Source of the DNA: Buteo buteo
Taxonomy: Eukaryota > Chordata > Aves > Accipitriformes > Accipitridae
Direction of reading: 5' to 3'
Length of the DNA stretch: 64,000 nt
NCBI RefSeq assembly: GCF_964188355.1
Contig: NC_134193.1
Location: 9,763,124-9,827,123, forward strand
The translations under genes were made by a program, and so were the position numbers. This document shows, piece by piece, positions 1 through 9,740 of the stretch. Under the pieces are notes generated by a model. That model had not been told where the DNA came from and made no database searches. It saw nothing but the letters and a program-made list of their open reading frames with translations. Every line of letters starts with the position of its first letter. Positions within the stretch are counted from its first letter, which is position 1.

Positions 1-37
1 GAGATGTGCAGCCTGTGGGCAAGCACAGATCCCCAGT
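1..37. repeat. Partial satellite unit at left edge
   Basis: These 37 bases are the end of a unit cut by the window edge. They carry the class B 3' half-box (gatgtgcagcctgtg) followed by the conserved gcaagcacagatccccagt, so the truncated unit is class B or D. Confidence 0.9.
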
Positions 38-40
38 GCT
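22..40. repeat. Short dyad AGCAC...GTGCT
   Basis: Perfect 5-bp inverted repeat with a 9-base spacer, present in units with the gcaagcacagatccccagtgct form. It is broken where the variant has aagtacagat, gcagagat or the attcccaaagct form. It could form a small stem-loop; function is not known. Confidence 0.6.
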
Positions 41-49
41 GTTGTGCCT

Positions 50-64
50 GTGCATAGGCTGCAC
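50..64. repeat. Short dyad GTGCA-TAGGC-TGCAC
   Basis: Perfect 5-bp inverted repeat around a 5-base spacer. With one T-G wobble the flanking CC and GG extend it to 8 bp. Units with gcatag keep it; units with ggatag lose one pair in the arm. Both forms are common throughout the array and are combined freely with downstream ggctgc or gggtgc. Confidence 0.6.
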
Positions 65-106
65 GGGGACAGTGAAGAGCAGCAAGAGCTTTCTGGGCTG
101 GCACCT

Positions 107-123
107 TCCTTGTGGGACAAGGA
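107..123. repeat. Conserved dyad TCCTTGT-GGG-ACAAGGA
   Basis: Perfect 7-bp inverted repeat with a 3-base loop, found in the large majority of units and lying in the otherwise most conserved part of the repeat. Two recurrent variants each break one base pair: ccttttgggacaagg (for example 5471-5485) and ccttgtaggagaagg (for example 5642-5656). The arrangement could extrude as a cruciform hairpin. A structural or protein-binding role is inference only. Confidence 0.75.
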
Positions 124-144
124 GCCGGACGTTTGCCTTTTCGG

Positions 145-190
145 AAAGAGGTTCTGCTGAGAACGAACACCGTGAGGTGTACCGTTCCTG
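145..190. repeat. Variable box of unit 1 (class-defining segment)
   Basis: Most between-unit variation is concentrated in the equivalent of these 46 bases. The first 17 bases have three alleles, beginning aaagag (A5), aaggag (B5) or aaaatt (C5) and all ending in gag. The remainder has two alleles, beginning aacgaacaccgtgag (A3) or tacaagcgccgtgag (B3). A3 ends gtaccgttcctg and B3 ends gtgcagcctgtg. The flanking roughly 127 bases differ between units by only occasional substitutions and a few two-state switches. The arrangement resembles the A/B box of alpha satellite, where a short segment of the monomer alternates between forms, but no sequence homology to it is claimed. Confidence 0.85.
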
Positions 191-880
191 GGCAAGCACA
201 GATCCCCAGTGCTGTTGTGCCTGTGCATAGGCTGCACGGGGACAGTGAAGAGCAGCAAGTGCTTTCAGGGCTGGCACCTTCCTTGTGGGACAAGGAGCCG
301 GACGTTTGCCTTTTCAGAAAATTGCAATGCCGAGAACGAACACCGTGAGGTGTACCGTTCCTGGGCAAGCACAGATCCCCAGTGCTGTTGTGCCTGTGCA
401 TAGGCTGCACGGGGACAGTGAAGAGCAGCAAGAGCTTTCAGGGCTGGCACCTTCCTTGTGGGACAAGGAGCCGGACGTTTGCCTTTTCGGAATGAGGTTC
501 TGCTGAGAACGAACACCGTGAGGTGTACCGTTCCTGTCTAAGCACAGATCCCCAGTGCTGTTGTGCCTGTGCATAGGGTGCACGGGGACAGTGAAGAGCA
601 GCAAGAGCTTTCTGGGCTGGCACATTCCTTTTGGGACAAGGAGCCGGACGTTTGCCTTTTCGGAAAGAGGCTCTGCTGAGAACGAACACCGTGAGGTGTA
701 CCGTTCCTGTCTAAGTACAGATCCCCAGTGCTGTTGTGCCTGTGGATAGGGTGCACGGGGACAGTGAAGAGCAGCAAGAGCTTTCAGGGCTGGCACCTTC
801 CTTGTAGGAGAAGGAGCCGGACGTTTGCCTTTTAGGTAAGAGGCTCTGCTGAGAACGAACACCGTGAGGTGTATCGTTCC

Positions 881-3779
881 TGGGCAAGCACAGATCCCCA
901 GTGCTGTTGTGCCTGTGCATAGGCTGCACGGGGACAGTGAAGAGCAGCAAGAGCTTTCAGGGCTGGCACCTTCCTTGTGGGACAAGGAGCCGGACGTTTG
1001 CCTTTTCGGAAGGAGCGTCTGCCGAGTACAAGCGCCGTGAGGTGTACCGTTCCTGGGCAAGCACAGATCCCCAGTGCTGTTGTGCCTGTGCATAGGCTGC
1101 ACGGGAACAGTGAAGAGCAGCAAGAGCTTTCAGGGCTGGCACCTTCCTTGTGGGACAAGGAGCCGGACGTTTGCCTTTTCGGAAGGAGCGTCTGCCGAGT
1201 ACAAGCGCCGTGAGATGTGCAGCCTGTGGGCAAGCAGAGATCCCCAGTGCTGTTGTGCCTGTGCATAGGCTGCACGGGGACAGTGAAGAGCAGCAAGAGC
1301 TTTCAGGGCTGGCACCTTCCTTGTGGGACAAGGAGCCGGACGTTTGCCTTTTCGGAAAGAGGCTCTGCTGAGAACGAACACCGTGAGGTGTACCGTTCCT
1401 GTCTAAGTACAGATCCCCAGTGCTGTTGTGCCTGTGGATAGGGTGCACGGGGACAGTGAATAGCAGCAAGAGCTTTCAGGGCTGGCACCTTCCTTGTGGG
1501 AGAAGGAGCCGGACGTTTGCCTTTTCGGAAGGAGCGTCTGCCGAGTACAAGCGCCGTGAGATGTGCAGCCTGTGGGCAAGCACAGATCCCCAGTGCTGTT
1601 GTGCCTGTGCATAGGCTGCACGGGGACAGTGAAGAGCAGCAAGAGCTTTCAGGGCTGGCACCTTCCTTGTGGGACAAGGAGCCGGACGTTTGCCTTTTCG
1701 GAAAGAGGCTCTGCTGAGAACGAACACCGTGAGGTGTACCGCTCCTGTCTAAGCACAGATCCCCAGTGCTGTTGTGCCTGTGGATAGGGTGCACGGGGAC
1801 AGTGAAGAGCAGCAAGAGCTTTCAGGGCTGGCACCTTCCTTGTGGGACAAGGAGCCGGACGTTTGCCTTTTCGGAAGGAGTGTCTGCCGAGTACAAGCGC
1901 CGTGAGATGTGCAGCCTGTGGGCAAGCACAGATCCCCAGTGCTGTTGTGCCTGTGGATAGGGTGCACGGGGACAGTGAAGAGCAGCAAGAGCTTTCAGGG
2001 CTGGCACCTTCCTTGTGGGACAAGGGGCCGGACGTTTGCCTTTTCGGAAAGAGGCTCTGCTGAGAACGAACACCGTGAGGTGTACCGTTCCTGTCTAAGT
2101 ACAGATTCCCAAAGCTGTTGTGCCTGTGGATAGGGTGCCCGGGGACAGTGAAGAGCAGCAAGAGCTTTCTGGGCTGGCACCTTCCTTGTGGGACAAGGAG
2201 CCGGACGTTTGCCTTTTCGGAAAGAGGCTCTGCTGAGTACAAGCGCCGTGAGATGTGCAGCCTGTGGGCAAGCACAGATCCCCAGTGCTGTTGTGCCTGT
2301 GCATAGGCTGCACGGGGACAGTGAAGAGCAGCAAGAGCTTTCAGGGCTGGCACCTTCCTTGTGGGACAAGGAGCCGGACGTTTGCCTTTTCGGAAGGAGC
2401 GTCTGCCGAGTACAAGCGCCGTGAGGTGTACCGTTCCTGGGCAAGCACAGATCCCCAGTGCTGTTGTGCCTGTGCATAGGCTGCACGGGAACAGTGAAGA
2501 GCAGCAAGAGCTTTCAGGGCTGGCACCTTCCTTGTGGGACAAGGAGCCGGACGTTTGCCTTTTCGGAAGGAGCGTCTGCCGAGTACAAGCGCCGTGAGAT
2601 GTGCAGCCTGTGGGCAAGCAGAGATCTCCAGTGCTGTTGTGCCTGTGCATAGGCTGCACGGGGACAGTGAAGAGCAGCAAGAGCTTTCAGGGCTGGCACC
2701 TTCCTTGTGGGACAAGGAGCCGGACGTTTGCCTTTTCGGAAAGAGGCTCTGCTGAGAACGAACACCGTGAGGTGTACCGTTCCTGTCTAAGTACAGATCC
2801 CCAGTGCTGTTGTGCCTGTGGATAGGGTGCACGGGGACAGTGAATAGCAGCAAGAGCTTTCAGGGCTGGCACCTTCCTTGTGGGAGAAGGAGCCGGACGT
2901 TTGCCTTTTCGGAAGGAGCGTCTGCCGAGTACAAGCGCCGTGAGATGTGCAGCCTGTGGGCAAGCACAGATCCCCAGTGCTGTTGTGCCTGTGCATAGGC
3001 TGCACGGGGACAGTGAAGAGCAGCAAGAGCTTTCAGGGCTGGCACCTTCCTTGTGGGACAAGGAGCCGGACGTTTGCCTTTTCGGAAAGAGGCTCTGCTG
3101 AGAACGAACACCGTGAGGTGTACCGCTCCTGTCTAAGCACAGATCCCCAGTGCTGTTGTGCCTGTGGATAGGGTGCACGGGGACAGTGAAGAGCAGCAAG
3201 AGCTTTCAGGGCTGGCACCTTCCTTGTGGGACAAGGAGCCGGACGTTTGCCTTTTCGGAAGGAGTGTCTGCCGAGTACAAGCGCCGTGAGATGTGCAGCC
3301 TGTGGGCAAGCACAGATCCCCAGTGCTGTTGTGCCTGTGGATAGGGTGCACGGGGACAGTGAAGAGCAGCAAGAGCTTTCAGGGCTGGCACCTTCCTTGT
3401 GGGACAAGGGGCCGGACGTTTGCCTTTTCGGAAAGAGGCTCTGCTGAGAACGAACACCGTGAGGTGTACCGTTCCTGTCTAAGTACAGATTCCCAAAGCT
3501 GTTGTGCCTGTGGATAGGGTGCCCGGGGACAGTGAAGAGCAGCAAGAGCTTTCTGGGCTGGCACCTTCCTTGTGGGACAAGGAGCCGGACGTTTGCCTTT
3601 TCGGAAAGAGGCTCTGCTGAGTACAAGCGCCGTGAGATGTGCAGCCTGTGGGCAAGCACAGATCCCCAGTGCTGTTGTGCCTGTGCATAGGCTGCACGGG
3701 GACAGTGAAGAGCAGCAAGAGCTTTCAGGGCTGGCACCTTCCTTGTGGGACAAGGAGCCGGACGTTTGCCTTTTCGGAA
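881..3779. repeat. Tandem 8-mer duplication, period 1384 bp
   Basis: Bases 881-2395 match 2265-3779 at an offset of 1384 (8 x 173). The class order B/A, B, A, B, A, B, A, D repeats. One difference seen is gatcccc against gatctcc near 2614. The copies are 881-2264 and 2265-3648, and the match continues 131 bases into a third register. Both edges fall where the box class changes. Confidence 0.9.
903..1075. repeat. B/A recombinant unit
   Basis: The box starts as B (aaggagcgtctgccgag, tacaagcgccgtgag) and switches to A at the shared ccgtgag, continuing gtgtaccgttcctgg. The reciprocal-type recombinant is seen only here and in its 8-mer copy (box at 2394), so it probably arose once. Confidence 0.75.
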
Positions 3780-6611
3780 AGAGGCTCTGCTGAGAACGAA
3801 CACCGTGAGGTGTACCGTTCCTGGGCAAGCACAGATCCCCAGTGCTGTTGTGCCTGTGCATAGGCTGCACGGGAACAGTGAAGAGCAGCAAGAGCTTTCA
3901 GGGCTGGCACCTTCCTTGTGGGACAAGGAGCCGGACGTTTGCCTTTTCGAAAGGAGCGTCTGCCGAGTACAAGCGCCGTGAGATGTGCAGCCTGTGGGCA
4001 AGCACAGATCCCCAGTGCTGTTGTGCCTGTGCATAGGCTGCACGGGGACAGTGAAGAGCAGCAAGAGCTTTCTGGGCTGGCACCTTCCTTGTGGGACAAG
4101 GAGCCGGACGTTTGCCTTTTCGGAAAATTGCAATGCCGAGAACGAACACCGTGAGGTGTACCGTTCCTGGGCAAGCACAGATCCCCAGTGCTGTTGTGCC
4201 TGTGGATAGGGTGCACGGGGACAGTGAAGAGCAGCAAGAGCTTTCAGGGCTGGCACCTTCCTTGTGGGACAAGGAGCCGGATGTTTGCCTTTTCGGTAAG
4301 AGGCTCTGCTGAGAACGAACACCGTGAGGTGTACCGTTCCTGTCTAAGTACAGATCCCCAGTGCTGTTGTGCCTGTGGATAGGGTGCACGGGGACAGTGA
4401 AGAGCAGCAAGAGCTTTCAGGGCTGGCACCTTCCTTGTGGGACAAGGAGCCGGACGTTTGCCTTTTCGGAAAGAGGCTCTGCTGAGAAAGAACACCGTGA
4501 GGTGTACCGTTCCTGTCTAAGTACAGATTCCCAAAGCTGTTGTGCCTGTGGATAGGGTGCCCGGGGACAGTGAAGAGCAGCAAGAGCTTTCAGGGCTGGC
4601 ACCTTCCTTGTGGGACAAGGAGCCGGACGTTTGCCTTTTCGGAAGGAGCGTCTGCCGAGTACAAGCGCCGTGAGATGTGCAGCCTGTGGGCAAGCACAGA
4701 TCTCCAGTGCTCTTGTGCCTGTGCATAGGCTGCACGGGGACAGTGAAGAGCAGCAAGAGCTTTCAGGGCTGGCACCTTCCTTGTGGGACAAGGAGCCGGA
4801 CGTTTGCCTTTTCGGAATGAGGTTCTGCTGAGAACGAACACCGTGAGGTGTACCATTCCTGGGCAAGCACAGATCCCCAGTGCTGTTGTGCCTGTGCATA
4901 GGCTGCACGGGGACAGTGAAGAGCAGCAAGAGCTTTCAGGGCTGGCACCTTCCTTGTGGGACAAGGAGCCGGACGTTTGCCTTTTCGGAAAATTGCAATG
5001 CCGAGAACGAACACCGTGAGGTGTACCGTTCCTGTCTAAGCACAGATCCCCAGTGCTGTTGTGCCTGTGCATAGGCTGCACGGGGACAGTGAAGAGCAGC
5101 AAGAGCTTTCAGGGCTGGCACCTTCCTTGTGGGACAAGGAGCCGGACGTTTGCCTTTTCGGTAAGAGGCTCTGCTGAGAACGAACACCGTGAGGTGTACC
5201 GTTCCTGTCTAAGTACAGATTCCCAAAGCTGTTGTGCCTGTGGATAGGGTGCACGGGGACAGTGAAGAGCAGCAAGAGCTTTCTGGGCTGGCACCTTCCT
5301 TGTGGGACAAGGAGCCGGACGTTTGCCTTTTCGGAAAGAGGCTCTGCTGAGAACGAACACCGTGAGGTGTACCGTTCCTGTCTAAGCACAGATCCCCAGT
5401 GCTGTTGTGCCTGTGGATAGGGTGCACGGGGACAGTGAAGAGCAGCAAGAGCTTTCAGGGCTGGCACCTTCCTTTTGGGACAAGGAGCCGGACGTTTGCC
5501 TTTTCGGTAAGAGGCTCTGCTGAGAACGAACACCGTGAGGTGTACCGTTCCTGTCTAAGTACAGATCCCCAGTGCTGTTGTGCCTGTGGATAGGGTGCAC
5601 GGGGACAGTGAAGAGCAGCAAGAGCTTTCAGGGCTGGCACCTTCCTTGTAGGAGAAGGAGCCGGACGTTTGCCTTTTAGGTAAGAGGCTCTGCTGAGAAC
5701 GAACACCGTGAGGTGTACCGTTCCTGGGCAAGCACAGATCCCCAGTGCTGTTGTGCCTGTGGATAGGGTGCACGGGGACAGTGAAGAGCAGCAAGAGCTT
5801 TCAGGGCTGGCACCTTCCTTGTGGGACAAGGAGCCGGACGTTTGCCTTTTCGAAAAATTGCAATGCCGAGAACGAACACCGTGAGGTGTACCGTTCCTGG
5901 GCAAGCACAGATCCCCAGTGCTGTTGTGCCTGTGGATAGGGTGCACGGGGACAGTGAAGAGCAGCAAGAGCTTTCAGGGCTGGCACCTTCCTTGTGGGAC
6001 ACAGAGCCGGATGTTTGCCTTTTCGGAAAGAGGTTCTGCTGAGAACGAACACCGTGAGGTGTACCGTTCCTGTCTAAGTACAGATCCCCAGTGCTGTTGT
6101 GCCTGTGGATAGGGTGCCCGGGGACAGTGAAGAGCAGCAAGAGCTTTCAGGGCTGGCACCTTCCTTGTGGGACAAGGAGCCGGACGTTTGCCTTTTCGGA
6201 AGGAGCGTCTGCCGAGTACAAGCGCCGTGAGATGTGCAGCCTGTGGGCAAGCACAGATCCCCAGTGCTGTTGTGCCTGTGCATAGGCTGCACGGGGACAG
6301 TGAAGAGCAGCAAGAGCTTTCAGGGCCGGCACCTTCCTTGTGGGACAAGGAGCCGGACGTTTGCCTTTTCGGAAGGAGCGTCTGCCGAGTACAAGCGCCG
6401 TGAGATGTGCAGCCTGTGGGCAAGCACAGATCCCCAGTGCTGTTGTGCCTGTGGATAGGGTGCACGGGGACAGTGAAGAGCAGCAAGAGCTTTCAGGGCT
6501 GGCACCTTCCTTGTGGGACAAGGAGCCGGACGTTTGCCTTTTCGGAAGGAGCGTCTGCCGAGTACAAGCGCCGTGAGATGTGCAGCCTGTGGGGAAGCAA
6601 AGATCCCCAGT

Positions 6612-6784
6612 GCTGTTGTGCCTGTGCATAGGCTGCCCGGGGACAGTGAAGAGCAGCAAGAGCTTTCAGGGCTGGCACCTTCCTTGTGGGACAAGGAGCC
6701 GGACGTTTGCCTTTTCGGAAAATTGCAATGCCGAGAACGAACACCGTGAGGTGTACCGTTCCTGGGCAAGCACAGATCCCCAGT
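6612..6784. repeat. Representative class C unit
   Basis: Box alleles C5+A3: aaaattgcaatgccgag followed by aacgaacaccgtgaggtg. Class C is about one unit in six. Subvariants are cagaaaatt, cgaaaaatt (C'), cgcaaaatt, aaaatcgcaatg and aaaactgcaatg, each recurring in neighbouring duplicated blocks. I found no C5+B3 combination and no two adjacent class C units. Confidence 0.85.
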
Positions 6785-6957
6785 GCTGTTGTGCCTGTGG
6801 ATAGGGTGCACGGGGACAGTGAAAAGCAGCAAGAGCTTTCAGGGCTGGCACCTTCCTTGTGGGACAAGGAGCCGGACGTTTGCCTTTTCGGAAGGAGCGT
6901 CTGCCGAGTACAAGCGCCGTGAGATGTGCAGCCTGTGGGCAAGCACAGATCCCCAGT
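6785..6957. repeat. Representative class B unit
   Basis: Box alleles B5+B3: aaggagcgtctgccgag followed by tacaagcgccgtgagatg, ending in gcagcctgtgggcaag. B3 is followed by gggcaag or, once, gggaag, but never by the tctaag state that is frequent after A3. The two regions are therefore linked. A subvariant with cgaaaggagcg (B') occurs about 11 times, for example at 3951 and 10871. Confidence 0.85.
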
Positions 6958-7130
6958 GCTGTTGTGCCTGTGCATAGGCTGCACGGGGACAGTGAAGAGC
7001 AGCAAGAGCTTTCTGGGCTGGCACCTTCCTTGTGGGACAAGGAGCCGGACGTTTGCCTTTTCGGAAAGAGGCTCTGCTGAGAACGAACACCGTGAGGTGT
7101 ACCGTTCCTGTCTAAGTACAGATTCCCAAA

Positions 7131-7303
7131 GCTGTTGTGCCTGTGGATAGGGTGCACGGGGACAGTGAAGAGCAGCAAGAGCTTTCAGGGCTGGCACCTT
7201 CCTTGTGGGACAAGGAGCCGGACGTTTGCCTTTTCGGAAAGAGGCTCTGCTGAGAACGAACACCGTGAGGTGTACCGTTCCTGGGCAAGCACAGATCCCC
7301 AGT
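7131..7303. repeat. Representative class A unit
   Basis: Box alleles A5+A3: aaagaggctctgctgag followed by aacgaacaccgtgaggtg. Class A and its one-base variant A' (taagagg in place of aaagagg) make up about half of the units by hand count. The unit also shows the ggatagggtgcacgg switch state and the intact 7-bp dyad. Confidence 0.85.
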
Positions 7304-7476
7304 GCTGTTGTGCCTGTGGATAGGGTGCACGGGGACAGTGAAGAGCAGCAAGAGCTTTCAGGGCTGGCACCTTCCTTTTGGGACAAGGAGCCGGACGTTT
7401 GCCTTTTCGGTAAGAGGCTCTGCTGAGAACGAACACCGTGAGGTGTACCGTTCCTGTCTAAGTACAGATCCCCAGT

Positions 7477-7649
7477 GCTGTTGTGCCTGTGCATAGGCTG
7501 CACGGGGACAGTGAAGAGCAGCAAGAGCTTTCAGGGCTGGCACCTTCCTTGTAGGAGAAGGAGCCGGACGTTTGCCTTTTAGGTAAGAGGCTCTGCTGAG
7601 AACGAACACCGTGAGGTGTACCGTTCCTGGGCAAGCACAGATCCCCAGT
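7477..7649. repeat. Representative A't marker unit
   Basis: A class A' unit with two linked private changes: ccttgtaggagaagg in place of the dyad, and gccttttaggtaag in place of ttttcgg. I count 16 such units, with boxes at 837, 5681, 7584, 8622, 12255, 14158, 15888, 21423, 23672, 25575, 28516, 31802, 49275, 49967, 57407 and 58099. The two changes always travel together, which makes the unit a good tracer of block duplications. Confidence 0.8.
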
Positions 7650-8619
7650 GCTGTTGTGCCTGTGGATAGGGTGCCCGGGGACAGTGAAGAGCAGCAAGAG
7701 CTTTCAGGGCTGGCACCTTCCTTGTGGGACAAGGAGCCGGACGTTTGCCTTTTCGGAAAATTGCAATGCCGAGAACGAACACCGTGAGGTGTACCGTTCC
7801 TGGGCAAGCACAGATCCCCAGTGCTGTTGTGCCTGTGGATAGGGTGCACGGGGACAGTGAAAAGCAGCAAGAGCTTTCAGGGCTGGCACCTTCCTTGTGG
7901 GACAAGGAGCCGGACGTTTGCCTTTTCGGAAGGAGCGTCTGCCGAGTACAAGCGCCGTGAGATGTGCAGCCTGTGGGCAAGCACAGATCCCCAGTGCTGT
8001 TGTGCCTGTGCATAGGCTGCACGGGGACAGTGAAGAGCAGCAAGAGCTTTCTGGGCTGGCACCTTCCTTGTGGGACAAGGAGCCGGACGTTTGCCTTTTC
8101 GGAAAGAGGCTCTGCTGAGAACGAACACCGTGAGGTGTACCGTTCCTGTCTAAGTACAGATTCCCAAAGCTGTTGTGCCTGTGGATAGGGTGCACGGGGA
8201 CAGTGAAGAGCAGCAAGAGCTTTCAGGGCTGGCACCTTCCTTGTGGGACAAGGAGCCGGACGTTTGCCTTTTCGGAAAGAGGCTCTGCTGAGAACGAACA
8301 CCGTGAGGTGTACCGTTCCTGGGCAAGCACAGATCCCCAGTGCTGTTGTGCCTGTGGATAGGGTGCACGGGGACAGTGAAGAGCAGCAAGAGCTTTCAGG
8401 GCTGGCACCTTCCTTTTGGGACAAGGAGCCGGACGTTTGCCTTTTCGGTAAGAGGCTCTGCTGAGAACGAACACCGTGAGGTGTACCGTTCCTGTCTAAG
8501 TACAGATCCCCAGTGCTGTTGTGCCTGTGCATAGGCTGCACGGGGACAGTGAAGAGCAGCAAGAGCTTTCAGGGCTGGCACCTTCCTTGTAGGAGAAGGA
8601 GCCGGACGTTTGCCTTTTA

Positions 8620-9740
8620 GGTAAGAGGCTCTGCTGAGAACGAACACCGTGAGGTGTACCGTTCCTGGGCAAGCACAGATCCCCAGTGCTGTTGTGCCTG
8701 TGGATAGGGTGCACGGGGACAGTGAAGAGCAGCAAGAGCTTTCTGGGCTGGCACCTTCCTTGTGGGACAAGGAGCCGGACGTTTGCCTTTTCGAAAAATT
8801 GCAATGCCGAGAACGAACACCGTGAGGTGTACCGTTCCTGGGCAAGCACAGATCCCCAGTGCTGTTGTGCCTGTGGATAGGCTGCACGGGGACAGTGAAG
8901 AGCAGCAAGAGCTTTCAGGGCTGGCACCTTCCTTGTGGGACAAGGAGCCGGACGTTTGCCTTTTCGGAAAGAGGTTCTGCTGAGAACGAACACCGTGAGG
9001 TGTACCGTTCCTGTCTAAGTACAGATCCCCAGTGCTGTTGTGCCTGTGGATAGGGTGCACGGGGACAGTGAAGAGCAGCAAGAGCTTTCAGGGCTGGCAC
9101 CTTCCTTGTGGGACAAGGAGCCGGACGTTTGCCTTTTCGGTAAGAGGCTCTGCTGAGAACGAACACCGTGAGGTGTACCGTTCCTGGGCAAGCACAGATC
9201 CCCAGTGCTGTTGTGCCTGTGGATAGGGTGCACGGGGACAGTGAAGAGCAGCAAGAGCTTTCTGGGCTGGCACCTTCCTTGTGGGACAAGGAGCCGGACG
9301 TTTGCCTTTTCGAAAAATTGCAATGCCGAGAACGAACACCGTGAGGTGTACCGTTCCTGGGCAAGCACAGATCCCCAGTGCTGTTGTGCCTGTGGATAGG
9401 CTGCACGGGGACAGTGAAGAGCAGCAAGAGCTTTCAGGGCTGGCACCTTCCTTGTGGGACAAGGAGCCGGACGTTTGCCTTTTCGGAAAGAGGTTCTGCT
9501 GAGAACGAACACCGTGAGGTGTACCGTTCCTGTCTAAGTACAGATCCCCAGTGCTGTTGTGCCTGTGGATAGGGTGCACGGGGACAGTGAAGAGCAGCAA
9601 GAGCTTTCAGGGCTGGCACCTTCCTTGTGGGACAAGGAGCCGGACGTTTGCCTTTTCGGTAAGAGGCTCTGCTGAGAACGAACACCGTGAGGTGTACCGT
9701 TCCTGGGCAAGCACAGATCCCCAGTGCTGTTGTGCCTGTG
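8620..9740. repeat. Tandem 3-mer duplication, period 519 bp
   Basis: Bases 8620-9221 match 9139-9740 at an offset of 519. The class order C', A (gttctg form), A' is repeated. It directly follows the 6-mer block. Confidence 0.85.

Larger units (their letters stand above)
38..210. repeat. Satellite unit 1 (reference frame for the array)
   Basis: This first complete 173-bp unit sets the numbering used here. It is class A with the frequent gttctg variant. Order within the unit: the gctgttgtgcctgtg start, the gcatag or ggatag switch at 52-57, the purine-rich gacagtgaagagcagcaaga segment at 68-87, the ctttctggg or ctttcaggg switch, the ccttgtgggacaagg dyad, the ccggacgtttgcc segment, the variable box at 145-190, then gcaagcacagatccccagt. 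The starting point is arbitrary because the array is circularly permutable. Confidence 0.9.
6634..8712. repeat. Tandem 6-mer duplication, period 1038 bp
   Basis: Bases 6634-7674 match 7672-8712 at an offset of 1038. The class order C, B, A, A, A', A't repeats. The two copies look identical as far as I compared them, suggesting a recent event. Confidence 0.85.

Noticed and set aside
22..64. tRNA or small structured RNA gene suggested by the clustered short dyads
   Set aside because: The arms are only 5 bp, do not form a cloverleaf, and half the units carry variants that break them. No A-box or B-box promoter elements are evident.
136..160. Possible CENP-B box around ttttcgg and the following bases, or on the minus strand at gttcgttctc
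   Set aside because: Against the core nTTCGnnnnAnnCGGGn, the best forward form (class B, TTTCGGAAGGAGCGTCT) matches six of nine fixed positions and fails at A and at the final GG. The minus-strand form also matches only six. That is too weak to call.
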